From Mycolicibacter sinensis (GTDB taxonomy: Bacteria > Actinomycetota > Actinomycetes > Mycobacteriales > Mycobacteriaceae), in the NCBI RefSeq assembly GCF_001667945.1, contig NZ_LZJK01000161.1, positions 1 to 51,744 on the forward strand: DNA of 51,744 nt. Direction: 5' to 3'. The notes below the pieces were generated by a model. It was not told where the DNA came from and searched no databases. It was given only the letters and a program-made list of their open reading frames with translations. Shown here piece after piece: positions 1 through 9,386 of this stretch (position 1 is its first letter; each line of letters begins with the position of its first letter). Both the position numbers and the translations under genes were made by a program.

Positions 1-2
1 GC

Positions 3-338
3 TCGGATGGGTGGTATCGAACGCCGGATTCGGTTCAGTCATCAGCGCCCGTCGGTGATGTGCTGTTCCGGTCCTGCCGCGGCGGCTATCTGCACAGCGT
101 GGTGCTGAGTGAGGCGGCCATGTCGGCCGACGCCCATCGGTTGGCCGAGGCCATCATCTTGACTGCGGACGTGTCGTTTCTCAAGGCGGCGTTGGAGATC
201 CGCGCCGAGATCGTCACGGGCGGGCACGTCCCTTCAGCAGCGGTGCCGACCAACGAGGAGCTGCGGGTGGCCACCGAGCGCCTGCTGAACCACCAGCTGC
301 ACGCCGGCCATCAGGCCGGTGACGGCATCGGACGTTAG
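3..338 (+). CDS. ESX-associated small protein, DUF2694-like (5' end outside window)
   Basis: The reading frame is open from the first bases of the window to a stop at 336-338, so the gene begins upstream and only its last 111 codons are present. An internal GTG at 60 could be mistaken for a start, but coding-like sequence continues in front of it. The protein is soluble, without signal peptide or membrane segment, and has a conserved-looking core (VLFRSCRGGYLHSVVLSEAA) followed by a helical stretch. From memory this resembles the short mycobacterial DUF2694 proteins found beside ESX loci; the function is unknown. It lies upstream of the EspK-like gene on the same strand. The match to DUF2694 is recall, not a search. 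Confidence 0.65.
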   Translation, partial: SDGWYRTPDSVQSSAPVGDVLFRSCRGGYLHSVVLSEAAMSADAHRLAEAIILTADVSFLKAALEIRAEIVTGGHVPSAAVPTNEELRVATERLLNHQLHAGHQAGDGIGR

Positions 339-529
339 ACCACCCAGCGCCCGGCGGCATCGGCCCGGGGTGCAATATCGGCGGGAGGATCAACCACCAT
401 GTCCCCGAACAGGTTCCGGGCGCGGGCCAACAGGGCGAGCACTTCGCTCAGCTGCGCTGCACACCCTGTTGCGGGTGACCCGACATCGGCCATGGTCTGC
501 ACGCTACCGACCTGCTGTGGGACTGACAA
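335..529 (-). CDS. possible small protein, unknown function
   Basis: This is a minus-strand frame in the 300-base gap between two plus-strand genes. From a TTG at 529 (or ATG at 493) it gives 52-64 residues ending RADAAGRWVV. The second half (AQLSEVLALLARARNLFGDM) looks like an amphipathic helix and has natural composition, whereas the frame further upstream turns Arg-rich and looks non-coding. The stop overlaps the 3' end of the preceding plus-strand gene. No family is recognised. It may be a real small ESX-locus protein, a remnant, or chance. Otherwise the 339-638 gap holds nothing I can support. Confidence 0.35.
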   Translation of the reverse strand: MSVPQQVGSVQTMADVGSPATGCAAQLSEVLALLARARNLFGDMVVDPPADIAPRADAAGRWVV

Positions 530-638
530 TTCACGGCGCGCAGCGGCTGTGGATGACCGGCTGCCGGTGTGCACCGCGGGTTCGCGGGGGCGACGAAATA
601 GCGTCGGGGCGGCACGGCGGCAACGGTAGGCTTGCGCG

Positions 639-2270
639 GTGGCAATCTTCGGTCGACGGTCGGCGCGCCAGCGCCTGCGGAGCGCGGCTCGGGAATCACT
701 GGCGATCCCGGCCTTCAGCGCTCCGGTCGACTGTAGTGCCTGGGTGCTCGGCGGTCTGTGGCCGGCCGAATTGGCCACGATCACCCCGGAGACCGCCCCG
801 CTTGCCGACTACCTGAACGCGGATCTACAGCGCATTGCGCACTCGGCGAACGAGAAGTTGCACGCGATCCGCCGATCCGACCTTACCGGGCAGGCGCGAC
901 AGACCGCCGAGGCCAGGGTCATCAACGTTGCCAGGGCATTCGCGGTCCTGCGGGTGGAGTCGACGGTTCGGCAACTTCACAAGGAAGCTCTGGAGTTCCG
1001 CACCGAATACCTCAGCCTTGATGCGGCACCGCGGCCCGTCGAGCCGGTTGAACAGGTCCCGCCCGCACCGCCAAGTCCACCGAGCCCGCCCGAACCAGAG
1101 GAGTTCGACGCGCCCGAGCCGCCCCGGCAGAGCGCTAACCGGCCCGCCGGAAGGGCGCGCCACCGGATGCCCGAACCGGACGTCGCCGAGCCCCCCCTCG
1201 ATCTGCCGACCCCGAGTACGCCGACCCCGGCGCCGGCCGAAGTGGCTCCCCCGCCGCCGGTGCCGGAGGTGCTGCCCGGGCCGCCGGCGCCCCCTCCGCC
1301 GGTTCCCGAGGCCGCCGAGGTGTTCGACGTGGTGGAACCGGCCCCGGCCGTCGCGCCGTTCCGGCCGGATCCGTTGGTCATCGACAGCGTCGAGGACGAG
1401 CCGCCGACCGCCGCATTCCCCGCCGAGCCCGTTGCCCGCCCCGCCGGGCCGCCGGTCGAACCGGTCGTTCGGGCCGAGGAGCCGTTCGTCGCCCCGGAAC
1501 CCGTCGCGCTACCGCTGGCCGAAGCACAGGAAGACCTGACCGCTGTCATTCCGGCGGCCCCCGAGCCGGCCCCTGAACCGGCCGCGGCGCCGACACCCCC
1601 GCCCCCGCCCCCACTCGCCGCGGTCACCGAGTCCAGCGAGCAGCGGTTGCAGCGCCTGTTGGCCTTCGTGGCCCGCCAGGAGCCCGCCCTGCGGTGGGCC
1701 ATCGGCACCTTCGCCGACGGAACAACGCTGCTGGTCACCGATATCGCCCACGGGTGGATCCCGTCTGGGATCGAGCTACCGGCTGGGGTGCGGCTGCTGG
1801 AGCCGGGCCGGCGGGCCGGGACCGCCACCGCGATGCTGGGCACCCCGACAGAATCGGCCTCCTACAGCCCTGGCGACCGGCTCGGCTGGGCAAGTGACTT
1901 CGGTGCGACGGACGCGTCGGTGCAGCCCCGCGAGCTGGCGCCCATCGACGATCTGGGCTGGCAGCTCAGCGACGCCACCCACTGGCGTGACGGGTTGCCG
2001 CGTATGGCGAACACCCTGGCGAAAGCCGGATCCGCCGGAACCGGTGTGGTCGACGCCGAAATCGACCTCCTCCGGGTACATCTGGACACCATGCGCTACC
2101 AGTTGTTGGCGCAGTATCCCGACGCCGATACCGCCGTGGTGCTGAACTGCATGCTGCTGGCCGCCACCGAAGGCATTGCCACGGGCGACACGGTCTCGGC
2201 CAATTACCACTACAGCTGGTTCAGGGCGCTCAGCGCACCGCCAGCCGGCCAGTGGGATCCGCAGAACTAA
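639..2270 (+). CDS. EspK-like Pro-rich ESX-associated protein (DUF5631/DUF5632-type C-terminus)
   Basis: 543 residues from a GTG start. The N-terminus (about 1-130) is a helical globular region. Residues about 135-325 are a very Pro/Glu/Val-rich linker. The C-terminal half (about 330-543) starts with a beta-rich block (AIGTFADGTTLLVTDIAHGW) that is clearly repeated in the second EspK-like protein of this window and resembles the EspK C-terminus. It ends in a helical domain. From memory Rv3899c of the Mtb ESX-2 region has this C-terminal pair. EspK in ESX-1 acts as a cytosolic partner of secreted substrates; the same role here is inferred. No signal peptide or membrane segment is visible. It precedes a YbaB-type gene by about 50 bases. 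Confidence 0.75.
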   Translation: MAIFGRRSARQRLRSAARESLAIPAFSAPVDCSAWVLGGLWPAELATITPETAPLADYLNADLQRIAHSANEKLHAIRRSDLTGQARQTAEARVINVARAFAVLRVESTVRQLHKEALEFRTEYLSLDAAPRPVEPVEQVPPAPPSPPSPPEPEEFDAPEPPRQSANRPAGRARHRMPEPDVAEPPLDLPTPSTPTPAPAEVAPPPPVPEVLPGPPAPPPPVPEAAEVFDVVEPAPAVAPFRPDPLVIDSVEDEPPTAAFPAEPVARPAGPPVEPVVRAEEPFVAPEPVALPLAEAQEDLTAVIPAAPEPAPEPAAAPTPPPPPPLAAVTESSEQRLQRLLAFVARQEPALRWAIGTFADGTTLLVTDIAHGWIPSGIELPAGVRLLEPGRRAGTATAMLGTPTESASYSPGDRLGWASDFGATDASVQPRELAPIDDLGWQLSDATHWRDGLPRMANTLAKAGSAGTGVVDAEIDLLRVHLDTMRYQLLAQYPDADTAVVLNCMLLAATEGIATGDTVSANYHYSWFRALSAPPAGQWDPQN

Positions 2271-2319
2271 CGGCGATGATGAATTGACGCTACTCATACC
2301 GGCTCGACATACTTAGCCA

Positions 2320-2637
2320 ATGTCGGGGCCGGACAGCCGCGCGGAACTCAGCGACAAGGACCTCGTTGAGGCCGTATTGCGGGACCTTCGTGAAGCCGCC
2401 GAGAAATGGGAAGCTCTGGTCGCCGAGGCCGAGAACACCACCTACAGCGTCGATCTCGGAGACGTCCGCGCCGTCGCGAATTCGGACGGTCGACTGCTGG
2501 AATTGACGCTGCACCCGTGTGTGGTGAGCGACTACACCAACAGCGAACTGGCGGATCGGCTCAACCTCGTCTTCACCGCGCTGCGTGAAGAGGCCGAGTC
2601 CGATTTCGCGGCCAGGTACGGTACCGGCCCGGTCTGA
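2320..2637 (+). CDS. YbaB/EbfC-family protein, EspL-like
   Basis: 105 residues: an N-terminal helix (ELSDKDLVEAVLRDLREAAE), a central beta sheet (TYSVDLGDVRAVANSDGRLLELTLHPC) and a C-terminal helix. This is the alpha-beta-alpha plan of the YbaB/EbfC nucleoid-associated fold. EspL (Rv3880c) of ESX-1 has the same plan and sits next to espK, so the pairing with the EspK-like gene just upstream supports an ESX accessory role. Whether it binds DNA or a secretion partner cannot be told from sequence. It is convergent with eccA2 with only 7 bases between the stops, leaving no room for a separate terminator. Confidence 0.7.
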   Translation: MSGPDSRAELSDKDLVEAVLRDLREAAEKWEALVAEAENTTYSVDLGDVRAVANSDGRLLELTLHPCVVSDYTNSELADRLNLVFTALREEAESDFAARYGTGPV

Positions 2638-2644
2638 GTGCGCC

Positions 2645-4498
2645 CTACCAGCTGATCGCGGCCATCTCGCGTTTGGTGTCGCACACGGCGCGTACCGCGG
2701 TGTCGATGTCGGCGGCGGTGATGGTCTTGAGGTCCTCGACCGTCACCTCGTGGCCGGCACGCTTCTGAGCGGCCACCCGGGTGTCGCGGGCCAGTTCGGC
2801 TTCCTCGATCACGTTGCGGGCGAACCGGCCGTTATGCATGATGTTGATGCCGTGCTCGCCGCGCGGGCTGACATAGGCGCGAATCGTGGTCGCCATGTCC
2901 AGGAACCGCTGTCGCGCTTCCGGATTCAGTTCGGTGGCCCGGCTGGAGCCGTACCGCTCACCGATCTCGACGATCTCCTCGGGGGAGTAGGACTCGAACC
3001 GGATCTTGCGGTTGAACCGGCTCGCCAGACCGGGGTTGACGGTCAGGAATTCGTCGACCTGGTCCTCATATCCGGCGGCAAGGAAGCAGAAATCGAAGCG
3101 GTGCTTCTCCAGCGCGATCAGCAGCTGGTTGACGGCCTCCATGCCGATCATGTCCGGGGTTCCGTCCTGGTGGCGTTCCACCAACGAATAGAACTCGTCC
3201 ATGAAAAGGATTCCGCCCAAAGCCTTTTCGATCAATTCGTTGGTCTTCGGGCCCGACGAGCCGATGTGCTCGCCACAGAAATCCGAGCGGCGCACCTCGG
3301 TGATCTCCGGATTGCGGACGATGCCCATTCCCGCGTAGATCTTGCCCAGCGCCTCGGCGGTGGTGGTCTTACCGGTGCCGGGCGGGCCGACCAGCAGCAT
3401 GTGATTGGTCTGGCCCTCCACCGGCAGGCCGTGTTCCAGACGCATGGCCCGGATCTCAAGCTGGTCCTCCAGGGCCTTCACCGCGCGTTTCACCTCGGCC
3501 AGCCCGACCTGCTTCTCCAGCTCGGCGCGGCCTTGCGCGAGCAGCTCGGCGCGGCGGTCCAGCGCGTTGTCTTCGTCGAGTTCGGCCCGGCTTTTCGCCG
3601 TGTCGGCATCCCAGCGGTCGGTGCGGCTGTTGATGATCTGTTCCTCGGTGACCACCAGGCGCAGATTCGGCTCGGCCAGCGCGGCTTTGGCCGGCTCGGT
3701 CAGCACACCGTTGATGGCGGCCTTGGACAACCAGACCTGCGCCTTGTCCTCCTCACCGAGCTGGCGGTGCACCATCCCGCGTACGTAGGCCAGATCCGCG
3801 GCCAGCAAGGGGATTTCGCCGGGGTTGATCGACGCGGTCAACACGCCGGCGGAGAACCGTTCGGAGGAGCGGGCCTGCCCGGCGATGTCCACCCGATCCA
3901 GCCAGTCCAATGCCACCCGGCCCTGCCCGAGGTGCGCAGCCGCGTAGGCGGCCAGTGCGCAGATCGACGCGGTGACCGCGGGCATGACGATCGCCCGTTC
4001 GGGCAGCTCCTCGGCGGCGACGGTCAGCAGATCCGGCCACCGCTGCGTGACGAACATCAGGTAGGCACGGGCCAGTTGGTGCCACTGGTGGTTGATCCAA
4101 CTGTCCAGCAGACCCTTGTCGGCCAACAGGGTGTCGGCGCGCTCGTATTCACCGGCCACCGTCAGCGCCGACGCCAACGCCAACCCGACATGCGAGGCAT
4201 CGGTCACCGTGATCGACAGATACGGCCCCAAGGGGATCTGGGCGGCCAGGTGACGGCCCAGCCGGGTGGTCTCCTTGTGCAGCCAGTCGCTGTTGGCGTA
4301 CAGCCGCTTGAGCGTGTCCAGTGCGGTGTCACCGCAGGCGATGCGGCCCAGCCAGGCGTCGGCCATTGAGGGATCGGCTTCGGTTGCCGCCACGAACTCG
4401 GCGAGCGCTTCTGGGGAGGAGTCGGGGTAGCCGTACCGCCCGTCCATGCTCACCATGGCCCGGTCGAAGTGCCGTCGGGCCGCCAGCAAGTCACTCAA
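2645..4498 (-). CDS. eccA2: EccA2, AAA+ ATPase of the ESX-2 type VII secretion system
   Basis: 617 residues. The N-terminal 280 or so residues are all-helical, of the TPR-like EccA type. The C-terminal half is a CbbX-class AAA+ domain with Walker A GPPGTGKT at 371-378 and Walker B ILFMDEF around 430-436. EccA proteins are cytosolic and thought to act on EspG/PE-PPE complexes before or during export. It is the last gene of the ESX-2 operon, 60 bases after eccE2, as in Mtb (Rv3884c, nearly the same length by recall). All catalytic motifs look intact. Assignment to ESX-2 rather than another ESX rests on the whole gene order. Confidence 0.95.
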   Translation of the reverse strand: MSDLLAARRHFDRAMVSMDGRYGYPDSSPEALAEFVAATEADPSMADAWLGRIACGDTALDTLKRLYANSDWLHKETTRLGRHLAAQIPLGPYLSITVTDASHVGLALASALTVAGEYERADTLLADKGLLDSWINHQWHQLARAYLMFVTQRWPDLLTVAAEELPERAIVMPAVTASICALAAYAAAHLGQGRVALDWLDRVDIAGQARSSERFSAGVLTASINPGEIPLLAADLAYVRGMVHRQLGEEDKAQVWLSKAAINGVLTEPAKAALAEPNLRLVVTEEQIINSRTDRWDADTAKSRAELDEDNALDRRAELLAQGRAELEKQVGLAEVKRAVKALEDQLEIRAMRLEHGLPVEGQTNHMLLVGPPGTGKTTTAEALGKIYAGMGIVRNPEITEVRRSDFCGEHIGSSGPKTNELIEKALGGILFMDEFYSLVERHQDGTPDMIGMEAVNQLLIALEKHRFDFCFLAAGYEDQVDEFLTVNPGLASRFNRKIRFESYSPEEIVEIGERYGSSRATELNPEARQRFLDMATTIRAYVSPRGEHGINIMHNGRFARNVIEEAELARDTRVAAQKRAGHEVTVEDLKTITAADIDTAVRAVCDTKREMAAISW

Positions 4499-4558
4499 TG
4501 TCTGTCGTCCTCTGTCGCATGTACGGGTTGTCCGGCTGTCTGTCGATCCGGCGCGGTG

Positions 4559-6118
4559 TCATCGTGACGACATCGGCGCCAGCGCCTCCGGGCTGCAGTA
4601 CCGGTTTTCCGCCCGGAACAACTCCACCGTAGCCAGCCACGATTTTCCGGCCGCGGCAACCCGTACCGCGGTCCGGTCGATCTGCTCGATGCACACCTCG
4701 ACCGCGTCCGGCGGCGGGGGAGGCGTACCGGGCGGTGCCACCGTGATGACGGTAGCCGGACGCGGTGACGGGGCGATCGGTCCGTCGACCACGCTGACCG
4801 TGGTACGCGGCGTCGGCCTGGACTCGCTGACCAGCGATACTTCGGGCATCCGGACGCTGGCCCAGCGCGCCTTGTCCCGGGTGTGTACGCATACCCGCTC
4901 CCCGGCCCCGGCGGCACGGATGATGATCCGCTTCGCGATGAGGTCTTCGGCGGCGATGAACACCCGGCTCAACTCACCGGAGTCGGTCAGCGGAACCATC
5001 AGCCGATCGCCGTTGGCCAGCTTTCCGACCAGGACGCCGGAGGGGCCGATCTCGACGGGCAGGCTCTCGGGCAGCGGCCCCGGCCGCAGCCCCCGCAGCC
5101 GCGGCCGCGGAACGCACATGTTGGCTTCGACGGCGGCGGCCTGCTCGCCGTTGAGCCGCCGCAGCACCACCGCCGGGGGAGTGGGCGCCGGCTGCGGCGT
5201 CTGCAGCGTGACGGTGACCGTGCACGTGGCATCCGGGAAAATCGTGATGTTCTGGACCACCTCGTCGACGGGCAGGGTCCAGACTTGGGCCAGTAGTTGC
5301 GCGCTGATCGCGCCGGCCGGGTAGGCGTAGGTCGTCACCCAGCCGCCCTCGGAGCGCAGCGTCTTCCAGCGCTCGGCGTCGGCCAGCAGCAAGGCAGCAC
5401 CGAGCCGGCGGTCCAGTTCGGCCAGATCACTGGCCGTGGCGACCCGCGCGCGCAGTCCCTCGCAGCGCAGCAGGCCGGCGATCCGCTGGGCGACGCCCAC
5501 CGCGGTGGCACCCAGGGTGGTGCGCCAACGCAGCGCGGCGGTGTTGTCGATGACCCGCAACCGCAGCAGCAGCCAGGTCTCGCGTTGGCCGGCGTAGGGC
5601 GGTGTGCCGATCTCGGTGTCGTAGACCCGCGGATAGTCGCCGGTGGTGGCGCGGCGGGCCCCGATGCTGATCACGCTCATCGAGTCCAGCACCAGCCCGA
5701 GCGCATGCCGCAGCATCGGCAGCAGGGCGGCGACGTCGATGACATTGTCGGTCTCGACGTTCACCGATCCGGTGGCGACGGTGGCGGCGTGGGCGCGGCC
5801 CAGCAGGTGCACTGCCACTACCGCCACGCCGTCGGAGATCCGGACGCCGCCGCCGGCTCGGTTGTTGGCCACCGTGATCGGCTCGGCCCAGCCCGCCGTC
5901 GGCCGTCGTCGCAGCCGCAGCAGCGCCCATGACCAGGCCGGCTGGCCCCACCAGGGCACCAGCACCAGCAGCACCGCCAGCGGTAGCGCGACCGCGACAC
6001 CGATCAGACCGCCCAGCGCCCAGCCGGCCAGACCGCACAGGGCGACGGCCAGGGCACACAGCAGCCGCCGGTTGCTCGAGGCGCTGAACCCGGTGAGCCG
6101 CACCTGGTCCTGGCTCAT
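4559..6118 (-). CDS. eccE2: EccE2, ESX-2 membrane complex component
   Basis: 519 residues. Two adjacent hydrophobic segments near the N-terminus (about 20-60) are followed by a large soluble domain, the standard EccE architecture. EccE is a peripheral part of the EccB-C-D-E inner-membrane complex. The start ATG overlaps the mycP2 stop in the four-base ATGA arrangement (6115-6118), indicating translational coupling. A Pro-rich stretch (PPGTPPPPPDAVEVC) lies near the C-terminus. Divergent family in sequence; the call depends mainly on topology, size and position between mycP2 and eccA2. Confidence 0.9.
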   Translation of the reverse strand: MSQDQVRLTGFSASSNRRLLCALAVALCGLAGWALGGLIGVAVALPLAVLLVLVPWWGQPAWSWALLRLRRRPTAGWAEPITVANNRAGGGVRISDGVAVVAVHLLGRAHAATVATGSVNVETDNVIDVAALLPMLRHALGLVLDSMSVISIGARRATTGDYPRVYDTEIGTPPYAGQRETWLLLRLRVIDNTAALRWRTTLGATAVGVAQRIAGLLRCEGLRARVATASDLAELDRRLGAALLLADAERWKTLRSEGGWVTTYAYPAGAISAQLLAQVWTLPVDEVVQNITIFPDATCTVTVTLQTPQPAPTPPAVVLRRLNGEQAAAVEANMCVPRPRLRGLRPGPLPESLPVEIGPSGVLVGKLANGDRLMVPLTDSGELSRVFIAAEDLIAKRIIIRAAGAGERVCVHTRDKARWASVRMPEVSLVSESRPTPRTTVSVVDGPIAPSPRPATVITVAPPGTPPPPPDAVEVCIEQIDRTAVRVAAAGKSWLATVELFRAENRYCSPEALAPMSSR

Positions 6119-7797
6119 TTGCGGGCCCTTCGGATCCGGGCGGTGACGGCGGCGGTCAGCACAGCGGCGGCGATCACGCCGAGGAACCCGAGGGCAACGG
6201 TCCGGGCGCGATGATCCGGCGGTGGCGGCGGCGGCGCCGGCGTGATGACGCGGCTCTGTGACCCCGGCGCCACCGGCTCACCCGGCGGCACGTTGAACGT
6301 CAACGCCGCCACCGGGTCGACCAGCCCGTACCCCACCCGGTTGTCCACGCCCGCCGGCGGATTGTGCGCGGTCTGCACGATCCGGTTGATCACTTGGTGC
6401 GCGGTGAGCTGGGGATATTTGGCCCGCACCAGAGCGGCAACGCCACTGACGTAGGCCGCGGAGAAGCTGGTGCCCCAGAACGGCATGTTCTTGTCGCCCA
6501 CCCGGGCCGGCGGGTACGCGTTGACCGGTCCCCCACCCTGCGGCGACAGCCCCATGATGTGGGTGGCGGGCGCGGCCACGCCCACCCAGGGCCCGGACAT
6601 GCTCTTGTCGATCGGTGCCCCGGTGGCGTCTACCCCGCCGACGGACAAGACGTAGTCGGAGAACCACGACGGGCTGGAGATCACCTTGACCTGGTTCCAA
6701 TCCCGGGGGTCGCTGGGGTTCAGCGGGTCGTACATCGGGTTGTTGGCGCAGCCGGCTTCGCCGACATTGCCGGCGGCGGTGACGATCACCGCGTCCTTGA
6801 CCGTCGACGCGTACCACAGCGCCGCGCCCAGGGCGCGCTGGTCGAGCGCGGCCGCCACCTGAACACAGGAGGTCACTGAGATGTTGATGACCTTGGCGCC
6901 CATGTCGGCGGCATGGACGACGGCTCGGGCCAGGGTGGCCAGCGTGCCCGCCTTGACCCGCTCGTCGTCGTAGCTGAACCGTTGCGGGTTGACCGGCTCG
7001 AACGCCCGGGAGGACTGCCGGATCGAGATGATCCGCGCGTGCGGCGCAACCCCGACGACGCCGTCCGGGGCGCCCGGCGGGGGCGGCGGCACGGCGGGTT
7101 CCTCCTCGGTCTGCGGATCCGGCGGACCCGAAGCCGGTGCCACGCCAGGTTCCTCGGGAGGAGGGGGTGGCGGTGGCGGCGGTGGTGGTGCGACCTGGGT
7201 GATGGTCACCGGTGTCGGAACTGGCGGAGGCGCCGGAGGGCCCGGAATGTCAGCGGGCGGCGGCGGTTCGGCGATGCTGGGGGGCGGCCCGGCCGGTGCT
7301 GGGAAGGCCGGGACCTCCGGCATCGGTCGGGGCATCGGCAGCACCCCGAGCGGGGCCGCGGCGATGATCGATGCGGCGATCGTGCCGTGGGCGTCGCAGT
7401 CCTGCAGCCCGCCCAGGCCCTCGGCGCCCCCCATGATGTAGTCGCCGCCGGCGATGGCCGGCAACCGCGGGTTCGGTGTGACCCCGGTGTCGATGACCGC
7501 CACCGGTACGCCGTTGCCGGTGGAGTACTGCCACGCCGCGGCGATGCCGAGCATGTCGAAGCCGGGCGCTAGCTGGGCCACGTCGGGGTTGCTGACCGTG
7601 ATCGGGACGCTGCAGGAGTTCGAGCGGCGCATCGGCTGGTCGGGGCCGGGCGGCCCGTCGGCGGGCGCGAGCGCAGGATCCACCGTGGGAGGTTCGATCG
7701 CCCGGGCCATCGGAGGAATGTCCGCGAGGCCCGCCAGCAGCACCACGGCCGTCAGTGCCCCGGCCCGGGTGCGCAGCCGACTCAGTTGCGCACCCAC
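6115..7797 (-). CDS. mycP2: MycP2, mycosin (subtilisin-like membrane-anchored serine protease)
   Basis: 560 residues from a GTG at 7797 that overlaps the eccD2 end by 16 bases; the open frame runs further upstream but inside eccD2. It has an N-terminal signal sequence (ALTAVVLLAGLADIPPMARA), catalytic Asp103 (VAVIDTG), His137 (DAHGT), oxyanion Asn344 (AAGN) and Ser444 (FWGTSFSAA), and a C-terminal membrane anchor (VALGFLGVIAAAVLTAAVTA) ending in a basic tail. Mycosins stabilise the ESX membrane complex and face the periplasm. Unusual here is a roughly 90-residue insertion after the His (about 150-243) with an 11-Pro run. A typical mycosin loop in this place is processed proteolytically; the family function is well established, its substrates in ESX-2 are not. 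Confidence 0.95.
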   Translation of the reverse strand: MGAQLSRLRTRAGALTAVVLLAGLADIPPMARAIEPPTVDPALAPADGPPGPDQPMRRSNSCSVPITVSNPDVAQLAPGFDMLGIAAAWQYSTGNGVPVAVIDTGVTPNPRLPAIAGGDYIMGGAEGLGGLQDCDAHGTIAASIIAAAPLGVLPMPRPMPEVPAFPAPAGPPPSIAEPPPPADIPGPPAPPPVPTPVTITQVAPPPPPPPPPPPEEPGVAPASGPPDPQTEEEPAVPPPPPGAPDGVVGVAPHARIISIRQSSRAFEPVNPQRFSYDDERVKAGTLATLARAVVHAADMGAKVINISVTSCVQVAAALDQRALGAALWYASTVKDAVIVTAAGNVGEAGCANNPMYDPLNPSDPRDWNQVKVISSPSWFSDYVLSVGGVDATGAPIDKSMSGPWVGVAAPATHIMGLSPQGGGPVNAYPPARVGDKNMPFWGTSFSAAYVSGVAALVRAKYPQLTAHQVINRIVQTAHNPPAGVDNRVGYGLVDPVAALTFNVPPGEPVAPGSQSRVITPAPPPPPPDHRARTVALGFLGVIAAAVLTAAVTARIRRARK

Positions 7798-9380
7798 ACG
7801 AACAGTCCTCCCAACCAGGCGCCGAGCACCCCCACCACGATGAAAGCCAGCACTTCGAGCCATTCGACGGCCAGCCGGATCCAGGGGACGAATTTCGTCT
7901 CCGGAACCAGCAGACCCGCGGCCAGACCGAGCCCGGCGAAGACCGCCACAGCCGCGGCCGGCCACAAAAAGCCGCCTGCGGTGTAACCGGGGGCCGCCAG
8001 CGCGTACTTGGTGATCCCGACGAGCACCGCTGCGCACGCCCCGCCGACCAGGGCGATCGCCTGCACCCGGCCGGCGAACCCACGGCCCTGGGTGATGAAC
8101 AGTCCGGCGACCAGCCCACACAGTGCCACCGCGCCGCGCTCGTGGGTCGAGCCCGGGGCCAGCACCATCCACACCGCGATCGGCAGCGCCGTTGCGACCG
8201 CCACGCACATGCCGACCTGTACCGCGTTGATCAGCCGTGCCGACGCCGCGATCGCCGCCCCTCGTGCCGAGATGTCGACCAAGTCGTCCTCGTCGTCCTC
8301 GCCGTCCTCGGGGGCGACGGGGGAGACGGTGTCGATCGGCATGTTGGCGCGACGGGCGAACAGATCCCGCCCGGTGATCGAGCCGAAGTACGGTGGCCGC
8401 ACCCGCGCGACCCACAGCGCGATCGTCGGTGACATGCGCACCAGCATCAGCAGGCCGAGCAGCATGCAGATGCCGATCACCTGGGGGGACACCGGATGCC
8501 ACATCCGCACCGACGCCACCGCCCCGCCGATCCCGCTTGCCGTGACGACCGCGGTGGCCACCGCGGTCTGCGACCGCAACAGAACGCTGAGTGCGATGGC
8601 GCCTATGGCCAGGACCGTCACGCCGATCAACAGGTGGGGTGCGCCCAACGGCCCGGGGGCCGCGCACAGCGCCGCGCCGGAGAGCGCCATCACTGCCAGC
8701 CAGCCGAATCCGCTGAACAGGTCGTCACGTGCGGGCCAGTTCCGGCGGACCACCGCGGCACCGAGGGTCAGCAGTCCGCCGAGACCGGCCAAAACCGCGG
8801 CGGGTGGCCAACTGTCGCTGAACGTGCGGGCACGCACCGCCAGCGCGAAGAGCACGACGACCGCCATTGCCAGCAGCCCGATCGCGGTGTGCGCCGCGGT
8901 CACCGCCGTGACCGGTGCGAACATCCGATCAACCCGCACATTGAGCAATCGGGTGACGGTCTGCTCGTCGGCTTTGTGTCCGCACTCGGCGCACTGAATC
9001 TCGGGTTGCGTGCCGAGTCGGCGGGCCGTTGCGGCCAACGCACTCGACAGCGACTCGTATTGCGGTTCGAACGAGTCACCGCCGACCACCGGCACCAGAA
9101 CCAGGGTGTCGCCGTCCTGCACACCGAGGTCGTCGAGGCTGCGGGTGATATCCAGCCGCACCCCGTTGACTTTATGCAGTTCGTAACTCCCCGGCGGCAG
9201 AGCGACGCCGTCAAAGCCGTGATGCTTCAAATCCTCGTCGAGCAGTTCGACCATGCCCTCGAAGAATTCCTCGACCGGAATTCCGGCCGGGAAGACCTGC
9301 GACACGAGGTGTTTGTCGTAGGCCAGGCTGACCGCACAGCGTGCCGGAAACGCGACTTTAGCCGGTGTCGGATTAGTCAC
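7782..9380 (-). CDS. eccD2: EccD2, ESX-2 polytopic membrane channel component
   Basis: 532 residues. The N-terminal about 100 residues form a ubiquitin-like (YukD-type) cytosolic domain. From about 150 to the end there are roughly eleven hydrophobic segments, interrupted by an acidic cytosolic loop (VAPEDGEDDEDDLVDIS). EccD lines the predicted secretion pore. The gene follows the MinD-like ATPase closely (stop of that gene at 9387) and overlaps mycP2. Length and place agree with Mtb Rv3887c. The start is the ATG at 9380; no better alternative is seen. Confidence 0.93.
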   Translation of the reverse strand: MTNPTPAKVAFPARCAVSLAYDKHLVSQVFPAGIPVEEFFEGMVELLDEDLKHHGFDGVALPPGSYELHKVNGVRLDITRSLDDLGVQDGDTLVLVPVVGGDSFEPQYESLSSALAATARRLGTQPEIQCAECGHKADEQTVTRLLNVRVDRMFAPVTAVTAAHTAIGLLAMAVVVLFALAVRARTFSDSWPPAAVLAGLGGLLTLGAAVVRRNWPARDDLFSGFGWLAVMALSGAALCAAPGPLGAPHLLIGVTVLAIGAIALSVLLRSQTAVATAVVTASGIGGAVASVRMWHPVSPQVIGICMLLGLLMLVRMSPTIALWVARVRPPYFGSITGRDLFARRANMPIDTVSPVAPEDGEDDEDDLVDISARGAAIAASARLINAVQVGMCVAVATALPIAVWMVLAPGSTHERGAVALCGLVAGLFITQGRGFAGRVQAIALVGGACAAVLVGITKYALAAPGYTAGGFLWPAAAVAVFAGLGLAAGLLVPETKFVPWIRLAVEWLEVLAFIVVGVLGAWLGGLFVWVRN

Positions 9381-9386
9381 CCGGGA

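Noticed and set aside
1021..1620. Pro-rich codon repeats in the EspK-like gene as a separate repeat element
   Set aside because: The period is irregular and explained by low-complexity coding sequence.
2585..4369. 594-codon plus-strand open frame opposite eccA2
   Set aside because: It mirrors the codon structure of the highly GC-rich eccA2 gene, has no recognisable domain and unlikely composition.
7798..8667. Upstream extension of the mycP2 frame
   Set aside because: Lies inside eccD2, is Arg/Gly-rich and lacks homology; the protease begins at the GTG at 7797.
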